A stretch of DNA of 6,311 nucleotides from NCBI GenBank assembly GCA_013042125.1, contig JABDQS010000006.1, forward strand, positions 1 through 6,311, written 5' to 3'. Below the pieces are notes generated by a model. It worked only from the letters and a program-made list of their open reading frames with translations. It had not been told where the DNA came from and ran no database searches. Positions 1 to 6,311 of the stretch are shown in pieces (within the stretch, counting starts at the first letter, position 1; each line of letters starts with the position of its first letter). The translations under genes and the position numbers were made by a program. The DNA is from Eudoraea sp. (GTDB taxonomy: Bacteria; Bacteroidota; Bacteroidia; Flavobacteriales; Flavobacteriaceae).

Positions 1-1305
1 GACAATAAGTGTCTGAACTGCCTTTTCATAATTACTTGTCCAGAATTGTTCGGACACATCCAGCTCATAACTCTCTACCATACCCTTCCATTTGGCTTTA
101 TCTGTTCTTAGGTTAATGCCAATAAAATTATGATCCGGGTGTTCAAGCTTCAATTCATTTACTCGTTTAATGATATTCTTGAAATGTCCCGGTTCTGTCC
201 CTGACCAAAAATAAAAAACCACCGGGGAATCCCTGTCTATATCAACAAGCTTTACTTCCTCACCGCTGTAAGAATACAAGGTGAAATCTGGGAGAACCTT
301 TGCGGGTTGCATGTTTGTGATCCCTTCGTACAAGGTAAAGATCTCCGTGTTATGAATATTATTATGAGATAATTTCTTGAAATCCTCAATAAAGCGCTGG
401 TTGTTTTCCTCAGTATCGTGCTTCAACAAATAATCTATGGCTACATTTCTGAATAGATTATCCCGAAGTTGTTTTTGGGATATTAGACTATCTATCAGTT
501 TCAGCTTATGATCATTAAAGTGTAAATGCCTGCCGGCTCTTTCAATTTTATCCCCACAATTTGATTTGCACATATTGTAGGCTAAGTTCCCAAGATGAAA
601 CTTCATGAAATTATAATAAGGCCTTAAGTAAGTAAGGTCCTTGTCATTGTAATTAATATCCTTACGGTAGTTATAAAAGGATTCCGGTAATTGATGCATT
701 TTTGGTTCTCCACTTCGTCTTCTATGGTAGTACGGATAGGCTTCCATGGAAAGATTAGTGCTGTAGGTAATCAGCGCTTTTGCCAATTCATAGGCCTTAG
801 GAGAGATATCAAATTCGGTCTTGGTCTGTTCCAGCAAGGACAATTTGTTGTTTCGTAAAGAGTCGATGTTTTGCTGAAATACTTCAGGCTCCGCACCGTA
901 CAAAGAGTTTACAAAAAGCTCTTCTTCCTCACGCACGAGGAACATTTCCAGTAAAAAATTATTGATCTCTTCACCTTTTCCGGAGAACACCAATGATTCA
1001 TCAAAGTCGGCTGTATTTAAACGAACCTGTAGACTGTCACCATTTTCGAGATAGATATATTGCAGTTCGGGGTTGTGGTAAAAGTGGTGAAGTCCTTCAG
1101 AAATAGAATCTAATCTGAAGATGAATCGGTTGTCAGAATCCAGTTTAACGGAATCAACGGCATTTTCGCCTTTGAAGAGGACAATTTGATCGCTTGTAGG
1201 ATTAACGATCTCTCCTGCAAATATAACATGCTTCTCATCGCCATTATTCTCCAGGCAACTCATCGAGAACAAACCAATAAGAATATAAAGTAAATGTTTA
1301 TTCAT
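1..1305 (-). CDS. TlpA-like thioredoxin-fold lipoprotein lacking CxxC (C-terminus cut by window edge)
   Basis: The frame is open from the ATG at 1305 to the left edge, giving 435 residues without a stop; the C-terminus lies outside. The N-terminus is a lipoprotein signal: M-N-K, a hydrophobic stretch (about residues 4-14), then S-M-S-C with Cys17 as the likely lipidated residue, a relaxed lipobox of the Bacteroidota kind. Residues about 28-118 resemble the DUF4369-like N-terminal domain of flavobacterial TlpA-family proteins, with the typical run LENGDSL (86-92) and later SGKGEEINNFL. A mostly helical middle region (about 119-330) contains C246-x3-C250. Residues about 336-435 fit a thioredoxin/TlpA fold: PDFTLYSYSGEEV, then VVFYFWSG, then a helix and HNFIGINL. 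Where TlpA has W-C-x-x-C the protein reads T-E-P-G-H (370-374), so both redox cysteines are missing. It is probably tethered in the periplasm and is unlikely to be a disulfide reductase; a binding or structural role is inferred. The domain call is by pattern recognition only. Confidence 0.85.
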   Translation of the reverse strand, partial: MNKHLLYILIGLFSMSCLENNGDEKHVIFAGEIVNPTSDQIVLFKGENAVDSVKLDSDNRFIFRLDSISEGLHHFYHNPELQYIYLENGDSLQVRLNTADFDESLVFSGKGEEINNFLLEMFLVREEEELFVNSLYGAEPEVFQQNIDSLRNNKLSLLEQTKTEFDISPKAYELAKALITYSTNLSMEAYPYYHRRRSGEPKMHQLPESFYNYRKDINYNDKDLTYLRPYYNFMKFHLGNLAYNMCKSNCGDKIERAGRHLHFNDHKLKLIDSLISQKQLRDNLFRNVAIDYLLKHDTEENNQRFIEDFKKLSHNNIHNTEIFTLYEGITNMQPAKVLPDFTLYSYSGEEVKLVDIDRDSPVVFYFWSGTEPGHFKNIIKRVNELKLEHPDHNFIGINLRTDKAKWKGMVESYELDVSEQFWTSNYEKAVQTLIV

Positions 1306-1330
1306 GTACAATAACCACTAAAGACAATAA

Positions 1331-1338
1331 CAAAACTA
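1331..1338 (-). promoter_or_regulatory. Probable -7 element of the lipoprotein gene
   Basis: On the minus strand the bases read TAGTTTTG, an exact match to the Bacteroidota -7 consensus TAnnTTTG. They lie 25 bases upstream of the lipoprotein ATG, which would give a leader of roughly 20 nucleotides. No TTG is found at the expected -33 distance, so the call rests on the -7 element and its position. Confidence 0.5.
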
Positions 1339-1406
1339 AGCATTGCAAGGGGTAGGGGCTGTTAATAGGGCGTTAAAAATAAAGACTGAAGTAAGACATT
1401 CGTTGA

Positions 1407-3110
<1,704 letters not shown>

Positions 3111-3124
3111 AGGTAATTTTATCC

Positions 3125-3156
3125 AAAAAAAAAGCATTCATTTGAATGCTTTTTTT
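3125..3156. terminator. Bidirectional intrinsic terminator between convergent genes
   Basis: The arms AGCATTCA (3133-3140) and TGAATGCT (3143-3150) form a perfect inverted repeat. It is flanked by nine A on the left (3125-3133) and seven T on the right (3150-3156), so an A/T-extended palindrome runs 3127-3156. In either direction the transcript ends as a hairpin followed by a U-tract. It sits 14 bases after the ABC-F stop and 14 bases after the end of the minus-strand gene, so it can serve both. Confidence 0.9.
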
Positions 3157-3170
3157 AGTTAGGTACTTTT

Positions 3171-3890
3171 TTAAGAGTTGAAATATTTGCTATTCCAAAT
3201 TGCCGGGTTAAAATTCTTACCCAGGGCAAATCCGTAAAATATCACTACTGAGGCAATGGACTTGAACATAAAGAAAAATACGATCCAGAACTCTGCATTT
3301 GAGCTATTTTTAGAGAAAAGCCCTTCCGGCACCATCAGGGTGATCAGATAGGATATTAAAAGAACTATGGCCGTTAGATTGACGATATTCTTAAATGGCC
3401 AGGCGAAAGCCCTGCGCATGGGAGAAAGATCATTTCCCCAACGGTGTATCAGGTAGTAATAATTGTTGCCAATTGGCGCAAATAATAATGGATCGTCCTT
3501 ATCCTCCAACCTAAATAATTTGGATGGAGCAATGATCTTAAAGCCTTCGATATCAATGTTATGTGCCTTTTCCAGAGCTTTTATCTTTGAGATCCCCTCT
3601 GCCGGGATCTCCCCCTTAAAATATTTGGAATCCAGAAAACGAAGACGATATTCAATACAGATCCACTTTATTTGGTCTATATGATAGATCTTGTCAGTTT
3701 CGAGCTGGTCAAAATCGAAGTTATTCTGAATACGGTTAGAATTTCCGGAAAGTCTTTTTTCAATGCGTTCTTCTTTCTCGGAATCTTTTTTCAAAAGCTC
3801 ATAAACACTTTCGATCAAATCTGCCTGGGCAACCTCCTTTTTAGTGATCAAGGAGAGTTTCTCCTCAATATTGGTTCTCTTTAAAAACAT
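3171..3890 (-). CDS. Uncharacterised protein with two C-terminal transmembrane segments
   Basis: The 239-residue protein belongs to no family I can name. It has no signal peptide. The N-terminal part (about 1-50) is highly charged and probably helical (IEEKLSLITKKEV, then LLKKDSEKEERIEKRL). Residues about 62-150 look like a compact mixed domain with DKIYHIDQIKWICIEYRLRF and an aromatic stretch LLFAPIGNNYYYLIHRWGNDL. Two hydrophobic segments follow, at about 168-187 and 201-221, joined by a short loop (VPEGLFSKNSSNAE); the tail is KNFNPAIWNSKYFNS. The basic run PMRRAFAWPFK just before the first segment suggests, by the positive-inside rule, that the soluble part faces the cytoplasm as an anchored domain. 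The frame is open upstream to a TTG at 3944, but that TTG is the -33 promoter element; the ATG at 3890 lies about 17 nucleotides after the expected transcription start and is preferred. It is convergent with the ABC-F gene and divergent from FAS1. No function is assigned. Confidence 0.85.
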   Translation of the reverse strand: MFLKRTNIEEKLSLITKKEVAQADLIESVYELLKKDSEKEERIEKRLSGNSNRIQNNFDFDQLETDKIYHIDQIKWICIEYRLRFLDSKYFKGEIPAEGISKIKALEKAHNIDIEGFKIIAPSKLFRLEDKDDPLLFAPIGNNYYYLIHRWGNDLSPMRRAFAWPFKNIVNLTAIVLLISYLITLMVPEGLFSKNSSNAEFWIVFFFMFKSIASVVIFYGFALGKNFNPAIWNSKYFNS

Positions 3891-3913
3891 TCTTTTTCTT
3901 TTAGCAATTTCGA

Positions 3914-3945
3914 CAAAAATACAGATTAGGATTTCTAGATGCAAA
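3914..3945 (-). promoter_or_regulatory. Bacteroidota-type promoter of the two-TM protein gene
   Basis: On the minus strand a TTTG (3945-3942) is followed after 20 bases by TATTTTTG (3921-3914), an exact TAnnTTTG match. Transcription would start near 3907, giving a leader of about 17 nucleotides before the ATG at 3890. The short purine-rich run AAAAGAAAAAG directly before the ATG is not a Shine-Dalgarno sequence. Confidence 0.7.
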
Positions 3946-3966
3946 CGTCATTTTCAGATTTTTTAA

Positions 3967-3998
3967 ATGTTAATACTATGTTAATTTCGTTCAACGAA
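3967..3998. promoter_or_regulatory. Candidate operator: direct repeat plus palindrome upstream of FAS1
   Basis: The 8-mer ATGTTAAT occurs twice, at 3967-3974 and 3978-3985, with an 11-base period, about one helical turn. It is followed at once by TTCGTTCAACGAA (3986-3998), a palindrome with 6-base arms around a single C. The cluster lies between the divergent promoters, 89 bases before the FAS1 ATG and just upstream of the -33 of the leftward gene. It looks like a regulator binding region. The regulator and the controlled gene are unknown. Confidence 0.35.
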
Positions 3999-4050
3999 CA
4001 TTTTCGCATCTCATTTATTGATTCCTAGTATGTATATTGTCGGACTTTTT

Positions 4051-4073
4051 GACCGTTAATCGATTTTAAGGTC
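4051..4073 (+). other. Possible leader hairpin before FAS1
   Basis: GACC (4051-4054) pairs with GGTC (4070-4073) and TTAA (4056-4059) with TTAA (4066-4069), with G4055 bulged and a 6-base loop. The hairpin ends 13 bases before the FAS1 ATG and would lie in the 5' leader if transcription starts upstream of it. It is short and AU-rich, so it could be chance. Confidence 0.25.
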
Positions 4074-4086
4074 CCATATTTTTACT

Positions 4087-4629
4087 ATGAAGCAATACCG
4101 CCTGTATGTTGTTCTCATGACCCTTGTTATTGCAGGGTCTTTAAAAGCTCAATCACCTCTTGGAGATTCTGGCTTTAAGAAAACCATTTACAGTAGTACT
4201 TTAGAGGCCGGAAACTACACCACTCTTATTTCTGCTTTAAAAGCCACGGATCTGGATCTGACACTCGATGGGGATGCACCCTTTACTATTTTTGCGCCTT
4301 CAGATCGCGCCTTTCGAAAACTCTCGTCTGATAAAATAAAACATCTATTGCGTCCGGAGAATAAAAAGGAACTCAGGGAAATGGTTACCTATTTTATGGT
4401 AGCGGGTTCTCTTTCGGCTTCAAAGATTTTAAATGCGCTGGTTCGTGGGAATGGCAATGCAACCTTCACTACAGTTCAGGGTAAAAAGATCAACGCGTCT
4501 ATTGAAGGAATCGATATAATTCTTTCCGATGGGCAGGGAAATAAGGCTAAGATAACTGTGGCAGACAGCGATCAATGCAATGGTATTATTCATACCATAG
4601 ACAGTGTTATTATGCCAAAGCCCCTATAA
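4087..4629 (+). CDS. Secreted FAS1 (fasciclin) domain protein
   Basis: The 180-residue protein begins with a Sec signal peptide (M-K-Q-Y-R-L, hydrophobic to about residue 18, likely cleaved after Ala21 in SLKA-QS). A single FAS1 domain fills about residues 38-178: the H1 box is FTIFAPSDRAF (66-76) and the H2 box is GIIHTIDSVIMP (166-177). The usual Tyr-His pair between them is altered: the protein has Y102-F103-M104-V-A-G where many family members have Y-H-V-V-x-G. The length suits a one-domain bacterial fasciclin. Cys164 is the only cysteine, and there is no lipobox and no type IX secretion tail, so it is probably free in the periplasm or outside. FAS1 domains mediate adhesion or protein/matrix contacts; the ligand here is unknown. 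No consensus TAnnTTTG element lies upstream, so it may depend on a regulator or another sigma factor. The ATG is fixed by the signal peptide. The gene ends 5 bases from the convergent pheT. Confidence 0.92.
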   Translation: MKQYRLYVVLMTLVIAGSLKAQSPLGDSGFKKTIYSSTLEAGNYTTLISALKATDLDLTLDGDAPFTIFAPSDRAFRKLSSDKIKHLLRPENKKELREMVTYFMVAGSLSASKILNALVRGNGNATFTTVQGKKINASIEGIDIILSDGQGNKAKITVADSDQCNGIIHTIDSVIMPKPL

Positions 4630-4634
4630 TTTTA

Positions 4635-6311
4635 CTAGCGTAATTCTGCCCCCAGTTGTTTTTCGTAGGCATTTTTGATCTTGGTCATGATCTTTTCTAT
4701 GTTCTTGTCGGTAAGTGTTTTGGTTTCATCCTGAAGGGTAAAACTAATGGCATAAGACTTCTTGCCTTTTGCTAATTTATCACCTGTGTAAACATCAAAT
4801 AAGGACAGGTCCTTTAGCAGTTTCCTTTCGGTTTTAAAGGCGATCTCTTGCAGTTGCTTAAAAGGCACCTCTTTGTTGAGCAGTAGTGCAAAGTCTCTTC
4901 GCACTGCAGGAAATTTTGGAATGGGAGTAAAAATAATTTGCTTTCTGGAGGCCATTTTCCGAAGCGCTGCCCAGTTAAAATCCGCAAAGAGCACCTCCTG
5001 TTTTATATCAAACATCTTCAGCAATGATCCCTGGATCACTCCCAGGTTAACAAGAGGAGTTTTATCCTTTATAAGTTGAATTCCTTCGCCGTATTCATCG
5101 GCCTCTATTCCGTTAGATTGGTAACCACTTATCCCCATTTTTTGCAGTATCTGTTCTACCACTGCTTTAAGCAAGTAAAAATCTGATGGTTTTGATTTCA
5201 TCGTCCAGCTTTCCGAAGTTCTGTCTCCGGTTATCAGCAAGCTTAGATGTTCTTTTTCCAGGTGACCTGAGGTAGTCTTGCGATAGGTCTTTCCAAATTC
5301 GAATAACTTTAAATTGGTTCGCTTTCTGTTAATATTATAGGATGCTGCTTCAAGCGCAGAAAAGAGAATTGAAGTTCGGAGGGCAGATAATTCTGAACTT
5401 AGCGGGTTGAGTATGGTTACTGTTTCTTTTTCCCAGTCAGGATCTAAAGCCCTGGCATATTCGGGGTTGCTCAAACTATTAGAAAGGATCTCATAGAAGC
5501 CCTGTGAAGCAAGCAGGTCCCCGATATTATTTTGCAATTTATGGTCTTCAAATCTGGATGAATGGGCAACCGAGGCATTAAATTTCGTTTCAAATTGGAT
5601 ATTATTATATCCATAAACCCGTAAGATCTCCTCAATCACATCCACTTCACGCTGCACATCTATCCTGTAAAATGGAATTACAAGTCCCAAACCAGACTCG
5701 GTAACACTTTTTACTTTTATATCAAGGGAAGTCAGGATGGATTTGATAACATCGCGTGGAATTTCCTGCCCTATTAAAGCGTTGATCTTCTCAAAGGTCA
5801 GGAATACCTGGTGATCTTCTTTCTTTTTTGGGTAAAGATCTACAATATCGGAGGTAATGTCCCCGCCCGTAAGCTCGCAGATAAGAACAGCAGCTCGCTT
5901 TAATGCATATTCCACATTGTTGATGTCTATTCCGCGCTCAAAACGGAAAGAAGCATCTGTACTTAGTCCATGTCGTTTGGCAGTCTTTCTGATAGATACC
6001 GGATCGAAATAGGCACTTTCTAAAAAGATCGCTTTTGTAGTTTCTGTAACACCGGTATTGATCCCACCAAAAACCCCTGCAATACACATGGCTTTTTCGG
6101 CATCGCAAATCATTAGATCTTCTTTGTCCAGTATACGTTCTTCGCCATCCAAAGTCATAAAACGAGTACCTTCAATAGCGGTCCTTACAATGATCTCTTT
6201 TCCAAAGATCCTGTCTGCATCAAAGGCATGCAGGGGTTGGCCTAACTCGTGCAACACATAATTGGTAGCATCTACCACGTTATTAATTGGTTTTAAACCA
6301 ATTGCTTTCAG
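4635..6311 (-). CDS. pheT: Phenylalanine--tRNA ligase beta subunit (N-terminus cut by window edge)
   Basis: The frame runs from the right edge to the TAG at 4637-4635, giving 558 C-terminal residues of a protein usually about 800 long; roughly the first 240-250 (N-terminal domain and tRNA-binding domain) lie off the window. The GTG at 6278 is an internal Val in INNVVDATNYV, not a start. The fragment opens in the B3/B4 editing domain. Residues that correspond to the E. coli editing pocket are kept: His28 in LGQPLHAFD, Glu98 in FLESAYF, and Thr118/Ala120 in GLSTDASFRFERG. The B5 domain (about 165-240) carries the acidic run REVDVIEEILRVYGYN. The catalytic-like core (about 245-455), with LNPLSSELSALRTS, follows. 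The anticodon-binding FDX-ACB domain (about 464-557) begins at PKFPAVRRDFALL. With PheS it charges tRNA-Phe in the cytoplasm and clears mischarged Tyr. The gene is convergent with FAS1. Nothing in it looks broken. Confidence 0.97.
   Translation of the reverse strand: MKAIGLKPINNVVDATNYVLHELGQPLHAFDADRIFGKEIIVRTAIEGTRFMTLDGEERILDKEDLMICDAEKAMCIAGVFGGINTGVTETTKAIFLESAYFDPVSIRKTAKRHGLSTDASFRFERGIDINNVEYALKRAAVLICELTGGDITSDIVDLYPKKKEDHQVFLTFEKINALIGQEIPRDVIKSILTSLDIKVKSVTESGLGLVIPFYRIDVQREVDVIEEILRVYGYNNIQFETKFNASVAHSSRFEDHKLQNNIGDLLASQGFYEILSNSLSNPEYARALDPDWEKETVTILNPLSSELSALRTSILFSALEAASYNINRKRTNLKLFEFGKTYRKTTSGHLEKEHLSLLITGDRTSESWTMKSKPSDFYLLKAVVEQILQKMGISGYQSNGIEADEYGEGIQLIKDKTPLVNLGVIQGSLLKMFDIKQEVLFADFNWAALRKMASRKQIIFTPIPKFPAVRRDFALLLNKEVPFKQLQEIAFKTERKLLKDLSLFDVYTGDKLAKGKKSYAISFTLQDETKTLTDKNIEKIMTKIKNAYEKQLGAELR

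Noticed and set aside
1341..1370. G-rich stretch (GGGGTAGGGG) between the divergent genes as a possible quadruplex
   Set aside because: Only two or three G-runs are present, too few for a convincing four-run quadruplex on this strand.
3463..3884. Two open frames on the plus strand opposite the two-TM gene
   Set aside because: They overlap the minus-strand gene that has its own promoter and terminator; the products look random and have no start signals.
4079..4086. TATTTTTA-like run as a -7 element for FAS1
   Set aside because: It mismatches the final G of TAnnTTTG and abuts the start codon, leaving no leader.
4873..5079. 68-residue plus-strand frame opposite pheT
   Set aside because: Shadow of the strongly conserved pheT coding strand.
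6058..6261. 67-residue plus-strand frame opposite pheT
   Set aside because: Shadow of the pheT editing domain.
6285..6303. Inverted repeat with 9-base arms around one T, resembling an operator
   Set aside because: It lies inside pheT and encodes conserved residues (I-G-L-K-P-I); there is no T-tract or start nearby, so it is most likely chance in AT-rich coding DNA.

Overview
The window looks like chromosomal DNA from a marine-type member of the Flavobacteriaceae (Bacteroidota). The base composition is AT-rich, and genes lack Shine-Dalgarno sequences. Three intergenic sites match the Bacteroidota -7 promoter element TAnnTTTG, two of them with a well-spaced -33 TTG. The proteins are of flavobacterial type: a TlpA-like lipoprotein with a relaxed lipobox, a YbiT-type ABC-F protein, a secreted FAS1 protein and PheT. 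The genus cannot be fixed from the sequence alone.

Layout, left to right. (1) Positions 1-1305, minus strand, hold most of a lipoprotein with a thioredoxin-like domain that has lost its CxxC; its C-terminus lies off the left edge. (2) Positions 1306-1481 form a divergent intergenic region with a promoter facing each way. (3) Positions 1482-3110, plus strand, encode a YbiT-like ABC-F translation factor. (4) A symmetric A-tract/hairpin/T-tract terminator lies at about 3125-3156, between this gene and the convergent gene. (5) Positions 3171-3890, minus strand, encode an unrecognised protein with a soluble N-terminal region and two C-terminal membrane segments. (6) Positions 3891-4086 form a second divergent intergenic region, with a clear promoter leftwards and a cluster of repeats and a palindrome on the side of the next gene. 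(7) Positions 4087-4629, plus strand, encode a secreted single-domain FAS1 (fasciclin) protein. (8) Positions 4635-6311, minus strand, hold the C-terminal 558 residues of phenylalanyl-tRNA synthetase beta chain; its N-terminus lies off the right edge.

The genes alternate in strand, so no operon is visible, and nothing suggests one pathway. Two genes serve translation (ABC-F and pheT) and two encode exported proteins (the lipoprotein and FAS1). I see no mobile element, CRISPR array, tRNA or rRNA gene, phage gene or defence cassette, and I do not think the window holds a new multi-gene system. The most interesting points are: an ABC-F protein whose two degenerate motifs belong to the same composite ATP site; a thioredoxin-fold lipoprotein without its redox cysteines; an uncharacterised two-TM protein; an unexplained repeat/palindrome cluster upstream of FAS1; and two genes whose longest reading frame begins at the promoter's own -33 TTG.
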